This document shows positions 23,706 through 35,214 of a stretch of DNA of 64,000 bases, piece after piece; position 1 is the first letter of the stretch; each line of letters begins with the position of its first letter. The stretch is taken from the NCBI GenBank assembly GCA_933228675.1, contig OW121743.1, positions 113,571,781 through 113,635,780 of the forward strand, written 5' to 3'. The stretch is from Stomorhina lunata. Its lineage: Eukaryota; Arthropoda; Insecta; Diptera; Rhiniidae. Under the pieces are notes generated by a model, which was not told the DNA's origin, ran no database searches, and was given only the letters and a program-made list of their open reading frames with translations. The position numbers and the translations under genes are program-made.

Positions 23706-24807
23706 CTATTTATATATGTTACTGTGGCCACATCCTGTTTCTTTAGGAAAACCAAAATGAATTATCGCAATCAATCCAAGATACTTTCCTTTTTGTACCG
23801 GCCACAAATTTTGCCTCAAAAGTGTTGTCATTGTCGGCTTACATTTGGTTTTTGTAGCCCTAAATCAAATAGCAAATAATTTCCTTAACCAAAAAAAAAA
23901 ACTTACAACAAACCAAGCTAAAAACACCTAAAATACTTGTAGAACAAATAGAAAAAAAGTATAAACTTTTCAGCCTAGATAAATCTCAACATCAACAAAC
24001 AAATTTAACCCCAGGAAAAAAAAATAGAAAAATGCATTAAAGTGCATGTTTCGGACTAGAAAATTAAAGCAAATAAATACAACATGTGTAACTATGAATG
24101 TACCAACCACATCACTTTGGTAAAAGGAAAAATTCCTTATAGACTGAAGTACATTTGGCCAAAGTATTTAGATAAATGTGTATTGAAAAATCTCCAATAA
24201 ATTTCTTTTCATACCGAGAAAATTGCATGTTTTCAAAGATAAAACAAATGCTTTTTGACTCTTAACCAAACTGAAGGGGCAGCTCGACATCATCATCTTC
24301 ATCATTATCAGTCTCTGTTTATTTTGTTTGTGTTTAGACTAACGCACTTTGAAAAACCTTTTTTGGTTAAAAGACTTTTCCTACATTCAAACCGAGCTAA
24401 TGGGAGAATGTTCATAGATTTCATATGCTTCATTTTTCTGAGAATTTTTGTGTTTTTCCTTGGAAAATTTTTTTCTGGGAGCTCCAAAAGCCTAGAAAAG
24501 TCTAAACAAACTTTAAGTCCAACCATAATGTGGTGGTTGTACATACAGACATACACTTCCCAATATGGTTTTGCTAATGTGACCAAACGAGGAAGAGTTT
24601 GGGCAAAAAAAAACTATGGATAAATTTTCCTCAAGCCTCAAGTTTGTTTGTGGTAAATGCATACAAACAGCAACAACAGTAGCAACAGAAAGATGCAACA
24701 TTATCATCAAGCCTATCATAAAGTCTATTTGAATGTAAATCTAAGGCAAGTGCAAGCTAGAAACGAGGGTCGTTTTAATTGTTTACTATACGAAACTTGT
24801 CTATCTA
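23706..24807. other. single-copy DNA, no gene seen
   Basis: Somewhat less AT-rich than its surroundings. Overlapping open frames on both strands around 24255-24719 (up to 122 codons, not ATG-supported by any homology) show no domain I recognise. They are not called as genes. Confidence 0.45.
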
Positions 24808-25440
24808 TTTTCTACTGAAAAATTTGACTTTTAGAAAATTTTCTATAGAAAAATTTGTCGTTAACAAAATTTTCTGTAGAAAAATATAACTTAAGCAAAA
24901 TTTTCTTTAGAAAAATAAAATTTAACAAATTTGTTAAAGACAAAATTTTCTATAGAAAAATTTGTCTTTAACAAAATTTTCTATAGAATAACTTGTCTTC
25001 AACAATATTTTTTATGGAAAAATTTGTTTTTGACAAAATTTTCTATAGAAAAATTTGTCCTTAACAAAATTTACTATAGAAAAATTTGTCTTTAACAAAA
25101 TTTTCTATAGAAAAATTTGTCCTTAACAAAACTTTCTATAGAAAAATATGACTTAAGCAAAATTCTCTTTAGAAAAATTTGTCAAAAACAAAGATTTCTA
25201 TATAAAAATTTGTCCTTAACAAAATTTTCTTTATAAAAATTTGTCTTTAACAAAATTTTCTATAGAAAAATTTGTCTTTAACAAAATTTTCTATAGAAAA
25301 ATATGACTTAAGCAAAATTTTCTTTAGAAAAATTTATCTAAAACAAAGATTTCTATAGACAAATTTGTCTTTGACAAAATTTTCTATGGAAAAATTTCTC
25401 TTTAACAAAATTTTCGGTAGAAAAAAGATAGAATTTTTTT
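24808..25440. repeat. tandem array, 31-bp family I units (TTTGTCTTTAACAAAA spacer), about 20 copies
   Basis: The unit is TTTTCTATAGAAAAA plus TTTGTCTTTAACAAAA. The same spacer is seen at the right end of the preceding array (about 23.44-23.57 kb). The two are probably pieces of one older array split by the single-copy stretch at 23.7-24.8 kb. The array runs directly into the next one. Confidence 0.9.
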
Positions 25441-28400
25441 AATAAAATTTTCAACAGAAAAACTTGTTTTTAACAAAATTTTTTTAAAAACAAAGTTTTA
25501 TTTTTAATTATTCTATGGAAAAAATATCAATAGTGAAATTTTTCTCTGTAAATATTAAAAAAAAATTCTATAGAAAAATTTGTCTTTAAAAAAGTTTTTT
25601 TTTTTAATTTTTCTATAGAAAAATTTTAAATGGTAAAATTTTTCAATAGAAAAATGTTCAATGGTAAAATTTTTTTATAGAAAAAATTTCAATGGTAAAA
25701 TTTTTCTATAGAAAAATATAACCATTGAAAATTTTTCTATAGAAAAATTTTACCATTGAAAATTTTTGTACAGAAAAATTTTACCATTGAAAATTTTTCT
25801 ATAGAAAAAGTTTCAATGGTAATATTTTTCTATAGAAAAAGTTTCAATGGTAAAATTTTTCTATAGAAAAATTGTCAATGGTAAAATTTTTCTACAGAAA
25901 AATTTTCAATGGTAAAATTTTTCTACAGAAAAATTTTCAATGGTAAAATTTTTCTACAGAAAAATTTTCAATGGTAAAATTTTTCTACAGCAAAATTTTC
26001 AATGGTAAAATTTTTCTATAGAAAAATTTTCAATGGTAAAATTTTTCTATAGAAAAATTTTCAATGGTAAAATTTTTCTATAGAAAAATTTTCATGGTAA
26101 AATTTTTCTATAGAAAAATTTTCAATGGTAAAATTTTTCTATAGAAAAATTTTCAATGGTAAAATTTTTCTATAGAAAAATTTTCAATGGTAAAATTTTT
26201 CTATAGAAAAATTTTCAATGGTAAAATTTTTCTATAGAAAAATTTTCAATGGTAAAATTTTTCTATAGAAAAATTTTCAATGGTAAAATTTTTCTATAGA
26301 AAAATTTTCAATGGTAAAATTTTTCTATAGAAAAATTTTCAATGGTAAAATTTTTCTATAGAAAAATTTCCAATGGTAAAATTTTTCTATAGAAAAATTT
26401 CCAATGGTAAAATTTTTCTATAGAAAAATTTTCAATGGTAAAATTTTTCTATAGAAAAATTTTCAATGGTAAAATTTTTCTATAGAAAAATTTTCAATGG
26501 TAAAATTTTTCTATAGAAAAATTTTCAATAGTAAAATTTTTCTATAGAAAAATTTTGAATGGTAAAATTTTTCTATAGAAAAATTTTCAATGGTAAAATT
26601 TTTCTATAGAAAAATTTTCAATGGTAAATTTTTTCTATAGAAAAATTTTCAATGGTAAAATTTTTTTATAGAAAAATTTTCAATGGTAAAATTGTTCTAT
26701 AGAAAAATTTTCAATGGTAAAATTGTTCTATAGAAAAATTTTCAATGGTAAAATTTTTCTATAGAAAAATTTTCAATGGTAAAATTTTTCTATAGAAAAA
26801 TTTTCAATGGTAAAATTTTTCTATAGAAAAATTTTCAATGGTAAAATTTTTCTATAGAAAAATTTTCAATGGTAAAATTTTTCTATAGAAAAATTTTCAA
26901 TGGTAAAATTTTTCTATAGAAAAATTTTCAATTTTTTTAATAAAATTTTCAACAGAAAAACTTGTTTTTAACAAAATTTTTTTAAAAACAAAGTTTTATT
27001 TTTAATTATTCTATGGAAAAAATATCAATAGTGAAATTTTTCTCTGTAAATATTAAAAAAAAATTCTATAGAAAAATTTGTCTTTAAAAAAGTTTTTTTT
27101 TTAATTTTTCTATAGAAAAATTTTAAATGGTAAAATTTTTCAATAGAAAAATGTTCAATGGTAAAATTTTTTTATAGAAAAAATTTCAATGGTAAAATTT
27201 TTCTATAGAAAAATATAACCATTGAAAATTTTTCTATAGAAAAATTTTACCATTGAAAATTTTTGTACAGAAAAATTTTACCATTGAAAATTTTTCTATA
27301 GAAAAAGTTTCAATGGTAATATTTTTCTATAGAAAAAGTTTCAATGGTAAAATTTTTCTATAGAAAAATTGTCAATAGTAAAATTTTTCTACAGAAAAAT
27401 TTTCAATGGTAAAATTTTTCTACAGAAAAATTTTCAATGGTAAAATTTTTCGACAGAAAAATTTTCAATGGTAAAATTTTTCGACAGAAAAATTTTCAAT
27501 GGTAAAATTTTTCTATAGAAAAATTTTCAATGGTAAAATTTTTCTATAGAAAAATTTTCAATGGTAAAATTTTTCTATAGAAAAATTTTCAATGGTAAAA
27601 TTTTTCTATAGAAAAATTTTCAATGGTAAAATTTTTCTATAGAAAAATTTTCAATGGTAAAATTTTTCTATAGAAAAATTTTCAATGGTAAAATTTTTCT
27701 ATAGAAAAATTTTCAATGGTAAAATTTTTCTATAGAAAAATTTTCAATGGTAAAATTTTTCTATAGAAAAATTTTCAATGGTAAAATTTTTCTATAGAAA
27801 AATTTTCAATGGTAAAGTTTTTCTGTAGAAAAATTTTCAATGGTAAAATTTTTCTATAGAAAAATTTTCAATGGTAAAATTTTTCTATAGAAAAATTTTC
27901 AATGGTAAAATTTTTCTATAGAAAAATTTTCAATGGTAAAATTTTTCTATAGAAAAATTTTCAATGGTAAAATTTTTCTATAGAAAAATTTTCAATGGTA
28001 AAATTTTTCTATAGAAAAATTTTCAATGGTAAAATTTTTCTATAGAAAAATTTTCAATGGTAAAATTTTTCTATAGAAAAATTTTCAATGGTAAAATTTT
28101 TCTATAGAAAAATTTTCAATGGTAAAATTTTTCTATAGAAAAATTTTCAATGGTAAAATTTTTCTATAGAAAAATTTTCAATGGTAAAATTTTTCTATAG
28201 AAAAATTTTCAATGGTAAAATTTTTCTATAGAAAAATTTTCAATGGTAAAATTTTTCTATAGAAAAATTTTCAATGGTAAAATTTTTCTATAGAAAAATT
28301 TTCAATGGTAAAATTTTTCTATAGAAAAATTTTCAATGGTAAAATTTTTCTATAGAAAAATTTTCAATGGTAAAATTTTTCTATAGAAAAATTTTCAATG

Positions 28401-28868
28401 GTAAAATTTTTCTATAGAAAAATTTTCAATGGTAAAATTTTTCTATAGAAAAATTTTCAATGGTAAAATTTTTCTATAGAAAAATTTTCAATGGTAAAAT
28501 TTTTCTATAGAAAAATTTTCAATGGTAAAATTTTTCTATAGAAAAATTTTCAATGGTAAAATTTTTCTATAGAAAAATTTTCAATGGTAAAATTTTTCTA
28601 TAGAAAAGTTTTCAATGGTAAAATTTTTCTATAGAAAAATTTTCAATGGTAAAATTTTTCTTTAGAAAAATTTTCAATGGTAAAATTTTTCTATAGAAAA
28701 ATGTTCAATGGTAAAATTTTTCTATAGAAAAATTTTCAATGGTAAAAACGTTTTCAATGGTAAATTTTTTCAATAGAAAATCTTTCAGTAACACAATTTT
28801 TCTACATACAAATTTTTTGTGGTCAAAAAAATTTTTAATTTTAAAATTTTTCTATAGAAAAATTTTTA
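25441..28868. repeat. tandem array, 31-bp family I units (TTTTCAATGGTAAAA spacer), about 108 copies
   Basis: The unit is TTTTTCTATAGAAAAA plus TTTTCAATGGTAAAA. It is very uniform, especially at 27.5-28.6 kb. The complex left edge (from about 25432, with degenerate units, poly-T and three units in reverse orientation) recurs from about 26930. The offset is about 1.5 kb, so the left half of the array is a large direct duplication. The right end degrades near 28740-28868. Confidence 0.96.
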
Positions 28869-29738
28869 ACTGTAATAAGAAATCATTTAAACCTACCCTC
28901 CTATTGTAGGCTCCCTAATTCTTTAGAAATGTTTTGGAAGAATAAAAGTTTTTTTTTGGATTCGAAATTTTGTACAAACTTCTTGTTTGTTGCTGTTGTT
29001 GTATTGTGGAAAATCAGTTAAAATTTTCTAAGGGGTATCAATTGAGTTTTCATTTTGTGTGCACAAGTTGGCCACTGCAATTTGCATACAAGAACACAAA
29101 CTCTTTCAGACTCACAAGTTTGATTCTTTTTCTGTTCCCAAAAAGAAAATCTGACATAAAGTCTTTCTTAATTTTAGGCTTTTATTATGTTGTTGATGCA
29201 CTCGGGTCCTAAAACTAAAGTGAGTGAATGGGTTATAATCTAAACTGGTTTCCTAGCATCTGTGAACCTGCGTCTTCTTCTTCTTCTTGTATTTGGACTA
29301 TTTTTCTATGCATTTTGTGGATGTGTTTTTGTGGCCAATATTTGGCATTTTAGGCTTGCCAAAGGATTGGTTTCGGTTAGTCCTAGTTTGATGGTTTGTA
29401 TTTTTTCTTCTTTGGTTCTAAAGTGTTTGGTGATTATTTTTTTTTCTTTAGTCTTAGTCCTTTTAAAAACCACATACAAATTGTAAATGAATTGTTTTAA
29501 GTTTAACACATGATTTGTTGTTTAACACTTAATACAGGATGTGTTTGCTATAATTTAACAAGGATGTTTGATGTTAGTTACTTTTTTTTTTAATTTTCTA
29601 CATAGTTCTTAAATGGCAAGAGATTTATTAAGGGAAACACTGAAAGAAATTGCTTTTAAATGTAAACATATAAAATTTAAGATGTTAGGAGAAATTGTTC
29701 CTTTTCCGGCTTTCAAATTTAAAAAAAAAATAATCAAC
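28869..29738. other. AT-rich single-copy DNA, no gene seen
   Basis: Two short plus-strand frames (28970-29212 and 29262-29486) encode hydrophobic peptides without family resemblance. T-rich DNA gives such frames by chance. Confidence 0.45.
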
Positions 29739-30480
29739 AAAGCGCTATAGTCAGTCAAGTCGACCATACGATACTCTTCACCACTAAGGTCTAAGGTCAA
29801 TTTTGCCATCAGACAAATATTTTCTCAAAACTTATATATTTAAGCTGTTTCCGTCATTTGGACTTATATGAGAGCAAGGGTCAAATGTGGACCGATTATC
29901 TCGAAATTGGGCAAATTGATTACAGATATTACAAAAATTATGTATGCAAAAAAAAAAAACTCAAAATTTTTATTATCTTTAGATTTACGAGCGTTTTAGT
30001 GATTTTTTGTCTTATTTAGTGTTAGTTTTTAAAGAAGAGTTTGTATGGGAGCTGTGGTCAAATGTGGACCGATTTCAACGAAATTTAGTACAGTGATTTA
30101 GGTTTACATAAGCAGTATTTGTTTTAAATTTCATGAAAAAATATTGATATTTGTGGCCAATGTATCAATTCCGGGAAGTGGGACCTATGGGAGGTACCAT
30201 AAATAATGGACCGATTTTGACCAATTTCAATAGCCATGGTCCCATTATTAAAAAAATGATACGTGCTAAATTTTATCAAATTATCTTTAGAATTGCGACC
30301 TGTAGTTTGATTACAAGGTTTACATGGGGGTCCAACCAGCCAGATGGACGGACATCGCTAAATTGACTCAGAAAGTGATTCTAAGCCTATTGGTATACTA
30401 AAAGGTGTGTCTAAGACAAATATTTCTATGCGTTACATACATCAGCACAAACTTATAATACCCTTTCCACCTATGGGTAT
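29739..30480 (+). mobile_element. 0.75-kb dispersed repeat, copy C, intact length
   Basis: The head (AAAGCGCTATAGTCAGTCAA, slightly decayed), body words AATGTGGACCGATT and GAAGAGTTTGTATGGGAGCT, GGACGGACATCGCTAAATTG and tail (TACCCTTTCCACCTATGGGT) are collinear with copy A without interruption. This copy gives the uninterrupted reference for the two disrupted copies. The second arm of the tail hairpin is shortened. Confidence 0.75.
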
Positions 30481-30865
30481 AAATATAAACCGATTAGAGC
30501 TACATAATCATAAAAAACTCTTCACAATTATATAAATCTCGGAAAGTCCTTGAAATTGTTTAAGTCACATTTGTAGTAAAAAATATTTTTTATCTTATCG
30601 GTTTTTTTAAACTTGGATCAAGATTGTTATTATTATGATTATAGTTAAGTAGATAAACTACTTTTCCAATTAAGAAAAATAATTTTATTAATATAATTAT
30701 AGTAACAACACTTACTCAAACCTGCCTCATTACCACAACATTTCCAACATCAGCCAAACTCTCATCCATTACAGAAGAATTAAACTGGCAGGCAAAAAAT
30801 TAAATGTATATTTAAATAAATTTTGCATACCAACAAACATATTCAGCACATTTCTGATATAAAAC
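30481..30865. other. AT-rich spacer between two dispersed-repeat copies
   Basis: Nothing recognised. Confidence 0.5.
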
Positions 30866-32030
30866 AAGTAAGAAAGTGCTATAATCGGTCAAGCCCGACC
30901 ATTCACCACTAAAGTCAAAGGTGTTATTTTTCCTGTATAAAAACAAATATTTCCTAAAAAAAAAAAAAAAAAAAATATAAGAGCTAGGGTCAAATGTGGA
31001 CCGATTATCTCGAAATTTGGCAAATTGATTACAGAAATTATGTGTGCAAAAAACCAACTCAAAATTCTCATTATCTTCAGAGATACGAACGTTTTAGTAA
31101 TTTTTGTCTAATTTAGTGCGTTTTTAAAGAAGAGTTTTTTTTTATTTAGAACCAGCACTCAGGTGATGACCCCTACTTATGCTATGCATGCGTTGGAACT
31201 AGGAAAATAGATTGTGGGAAGGAGGAAAGAGGGAGTAGTGTTTGTGGACATTAGATTTAAATTTTCCTATATTGCAACTGTCAGGAAAAACTTCTGCAGG
31301 AAGTGAGTTCCACATACGTACTGTACGGCTAAAGAACGAATTTTCTCTGATTCCTGAATATTTACACCATCCATGGATACAGATGAAGTAACATGATCTG
31401 CCGTGCGTTTATGCGTAAGCATACAACACTGGGTCTTGCGTGCATTAAAGTCGACTCTATTTAAACGTCCCCATTTGGAAACGGTTTCGAGATCGCGATT
31501 TAATGATTCATTCATGTTTTGTCTCATAGCCACAATCTGCGGAAGATCCGGTCTATGATTAAATGAATACGAATGGCAAATGTTACTATCATCTGCAAAA
31601 GAATAGATAGGATTGGAAGTTTGACATAGAACGTCGTTAATGAATATAAGAAATAGAGTAGGAGAAAGAACAGAGCCTTGCGGTACCCCTGAATTGATCT
31701 TGAACTCGTTTGATGAGACCCCATCTACAACAACTCTTATAGTGCGATCCCTTAGAAAGCTCGATATAAATCGAGAAAAGGTATTACCGACACCAAAAGC
31801 AACAAGTTTAATCAAATTATCTTTAGAATTGCGACCTGGAGTTTGATTACAAGGTTTACAAGGGGGTTCAGCCAGCCAGACGGACGGACATCGCTAAATC
31901 GACTCAGAAAGTGATTCTTAGCCTATTGGTATACTTAAAGGCGGGTATAAGACAAATATTTCTGTGCGTTACAAACATCAGCACAAACTTATAATACCCT
32001 TTCCACCTATGGTGTTGAAGGGTATAAAAA
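30866..32030 (+). mobile_element. 0.75-kb dispersed repeat, copy D, interrupted by a LINE
   Basis: The head AAGTAAGAAAGTGCTATAAT is at 30866, followed by CGGTCAAGCCCGACC. An A-run at 30956-30976 replaces part of the left body. The sequence follows the consensus to GAAGAGTTT at about 31130 and resumes at ATCAAATTATCTTTAGAATT near 31811. It ends in the hairpin TACCCTTTCCACCTATGGTG and TTGAAGGGTAT. Compared with copy C about 0.25 kb of element is missing where the LINE sits. Confidence 0.75.
31130..31812 (-). pseudogene. 5'-truncated jockey-type LINE with intact RT core (copy 3)
   Basis: On the minus strand this reads KLVAFGVGNTFSRFISSFL, then DRTIRVVVDGVSSNEF, the RT motif GVPQGSVLSPTLFLIFINDV and the catalytic box SFADDSN. 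WGRLNRVDFNARKTQCCML and ADHVTSSVSMDGVNIQE follow. At about 31345 the frame jumps from ESE into the C-terminal words ENSFFSRTVRMWNSL in another frame, an internal deletion. The 3' end is GCTGGTTCTAAATAAAAAAA at about 31131-31150, a short poly-A tail. The 5' part of the RT, the endonuclease and ORF1 are absent, so it is dead, yet it is much less decayed than the copies at 4-6 kb. It lies inside dispersed repeat copy D. Confidence 0.9.
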
Positions 32031-33004
32031 CAAACAGCAGTAGATAAATGTTGGTGCAACTATTTATGGCATGTTGCTAAATTGTGTGTATCCTTTATCC
32101 TTAATGATTTCATAAAACATTGCGTAGACTGTGTTTTATGATTTTATATGCATCCACACAAGTGCTGTTTTTTTTTTTTTTTGTTGTGGGGCAGAAAGTG
32201 TGAATATGGTATTAATATGTTGCACCATTTATTAAATATGCATGCAACAAAAATTTATAAAATCTGTATAAATTCTTCTGTTGCACTTTAGATAAATATG
32301 AAATTATTTTTGGCATTTATTTACATACATACTTTAATGTGAGATGTACATAAATACAAGCATTTACATTACACCAGCTCAGAAATGGGCCCTAAAAAAC
32401 TTTTGTTTGAACAATTTGATAATACACTTTGCAATATACAAATCCTATAGATGTTATTGCATGTAATTTAGGAGATGTTGGATACAAGGTAACTTGGTAA
32501 GCCTATTCTTTACCTCAATTGTGGACATTGAATTCTTCGTAGTATCTCAGGTTCGAATACTGACAGTCAAATGTATACACACCTTAATTCCTAATAATAA
32601 TTTTGCCAAAAATCGAAATTTCCCATTAGAGTTATATTAAAGCATTTTTTATAAAGAATATTGAATAATTTTTAATGGAATTTTGTGATATCTTTTATAT
32701 TTTCAGGTATGTCGCATATTAACGCTAACATCATTTCTAAGTTGTAAGTACATAACATATTAAATTAAACGCCATCTATTGGCCTTTAGTACAATAAAAA
32801 AACCTTAGTAGCTACAATAGCGGCAAAATTGAGAAATAATATAAAATAAGCGTAAAACAAAAAAATTCTACCCAAGCGGCTCATGCGTTAAGTATTCAAA
32901 TTAAAACAATATTCTAAATAACACTTAAACTGCGCGTTAATCCCGCGAATTGTTCAGGTAGCGATTGCTGTCGTAAGAAGTCAGGGAAACCAAAAAGATT
33001 CTTA
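32031..33004. other. single-copy DNA, no gene seen
   Basis: It contains a T-run at about 32169-32182. No open frame or element is recognised. The short GC-richer piece at 32930-32990 is not a tRNA that I can fold. Confidence 0.5.
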
Positions 33005-34665
33005 TTTCTATAGAAAATTTTTCAAAAAATTTTTAGCCTTCTTTTTTTTAATTTCTAATTTTTATAGTGAATTTTTTAAAAACTTATTATTTTTATAGGA
33101 AAATTTTCAAAACTTTCTTTTTTTATAGGAATTTTAAAATAAAAAAAAAAATTTTTATGGGAATTTTTTTCAAAATTATTGTTTTACCGGAAAATTTTTG
33201 AAAATTTATTATTTTTATAGTAACTTTTTTTAAAATTCCTTATTTTTATAAAAAAAAAAATCAAAAATTGTCTTATTTTTATAATTAAAATTTCTTACTT
33301 TGATAAACAATTTTTCAATTGTTTCTTATTTTTATAGGAAATATTTCAAAAATTTCTTATTTTTTTTCTAATTTTTATAAAAAAAAAATTTGAAAAATAT
33401 CTTACATTTGTAAGAAATTTTTAGAAAATTTCTAATTTTTATAGGAAATTTTTCAAAAATTTCATAATTTTATAGGAAAAATGATTATGAAAAATTTTTT
33501 ATAGGAAATTTTTAAAAAATGTCTTATTTTTATAAGAAATTTTTTAAATTTGTACAGGAAATTTTTCAAAAATTACTTATAATTTATAGGAAATTTTTCA
33601 AAATTTTCTTTTTTTCAAAAAATTATTTTTTTTATGGGAAATTTTTAAAAAATTCTTTATTTTTATAAGAAATTTTCCAAAATTTTTCTTATTTTTATAG
33701 GAATATTTTAAAAAATTTCTGTTTTTGTAAAAAATTTTTCAAAAATTTCATATATTCATAGGAAATTCTTCAAAAATTTCTTAATTTTAAGGGAAATTTT
33801 TCTAAAATTCCTTATTTTGATAGGAAATTTTTTAAAAATTCCTTATTTTTAGAGAAAATTTTCATATTTTTTAGGAAATTTTTCGACAATTTCTTATTTT
33901 TATAGAAATATTTTCAAAAATTTCTTATTTTTATAGGATTTTTTTCAAAAATTCCTTATTTTTATAGGATTTTTTCAAAAATTTCTTGTTTTTATAGAAA
34001 ATTTTTAAAAATTTTCTTATTTTTATGGCAAACTTTGCAAAAATTTCTTATTTTTATAGCAAAATTTTTCAAAAATTTCTTATTTTTATAGGTCATTTTT
34101 CAAAAATTTCTAATTTTACAGGAAATTTTTCAAAAATTTCTTATTTTTATAGGAAATTTTTTAAAAATTTCTTATTTTTATAAGATTTTTTAAAAAATTT
34201 CTTGTTTTTATAGAAAATTTTTTAAAATTTTCTTATTTTTATAAAAATTTCTAATTTTTATAGAAAATTTTTCAAAATTTTCTTATTTTTATAGGAAATT
34301 TTTTAAAAATTTCTTATTTTTATAGGAAATTTTTAAAAAATTTCTTATTTTTATAGGAAATTTTTCAAAAATTTCTTGTTCTTATAGGAAATTTTTTTAA
34401 AATTTCTTATTTTTATAGGAAATTTTTTAAAAATTTCTTATTTTTATAGGAAATTTTTAAAAAATGTTCTATTTTTATAGTCATTTTTTTACAAATTTTT
34501 ATTTTTATAGGAAATTTTTCAAAAATTTCTTATTTCTATAGGAAATTTGTAGAAAATTTCTTCTTTCTGTAGGAAGTTTTTCAAAAACTTTTTGTTTTTT
34601 TTTTCTGAAATTTGACATTTCCTATAAAAATAAAAAAAATTTGTAGAAAAGTTTTCAAAAAATTC
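33005..34665. repeat. tandem array, ~31-bp family II units, C orientation, about 53 copies, diverged
   Basis: The unit is GGAAATTTTT, C, AAAAATTTCT, then TATTTTTATA. There are many indels and substitutions, especially in the left half. The last units near 34615 flip to the complementary form (CCTATAAAAATA). The next array is in the opposite orientation, 0.55 kb away. Confidence 0.92.
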
Positions 34666-35214
34666 TTATTTATAACAGAATAAAAAATTAACGCATACAA
34701 AATTATGGACATAAAGAGTTTCTGGTGTGAATTTCTTAAGATTCTGACAGCTGCCCAAAGTCGATTGAAATATCAGTTTAACCACTTGATATGTATGTAT
34801 AAACAGTTTCATCATCACTACTAGTTCCATCCCCAATAAACAGTCCATTAAAGTGTTTTTTTACGAATTAAATCGGTTTTTCTTGTTTTTATAATTTTTG
34901 TCTTCAACAATTAAAAACACGATTTTGGCATTACCGCATTGCGTGCTTTTAATACCTTAAAACGGTTTAAATACTCACACATACGAAGGAAGTTTTGCGA
35001 TTTGTTTATTTATTTTGTTTGTTGTACATTCATCCATCATGCAACAACATGTTTACACTATTTGTGTGTTGACTCACTTGTCCCATGTCATATTTCGAGG
35101 TCTTGTGGTTCTGTAGTCAGAGAAAAGATTTAATATGCGTTATTTGATTATTGAAGGCACAGTGGGACTGATTAACTTCTTTTAACATTTTTTTTTTTGA
35201 AAAAGTAAGAATTT
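34666..35214. other. single-copy spacer between two oppositely oriented family II arrays
   Basis: Of ordinary composition, without a recognised gene. If transcribed, it would be the loop between the flanking inverted arrays. Confidence 0.5.

Noticed and set aside
24255..24719. Overlapping frames up to 122 codons on both strands
   Set aside because: No recognised domain, and open frames on both strands at once argue for chance composition. Kept as uncalled; a search could overturn this.
28970..29486. Small hydrophobic proteins
   Set aside because: T-rich DNA gives Phe/Leu-rich frames by chance, and no homology is known to me.
32930..33000. Possible tRNA or structured RNA in a GC-richer stretch
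   Set aside because: No cloverleaf arms or T-loop GTTCRA in the right place could be found.
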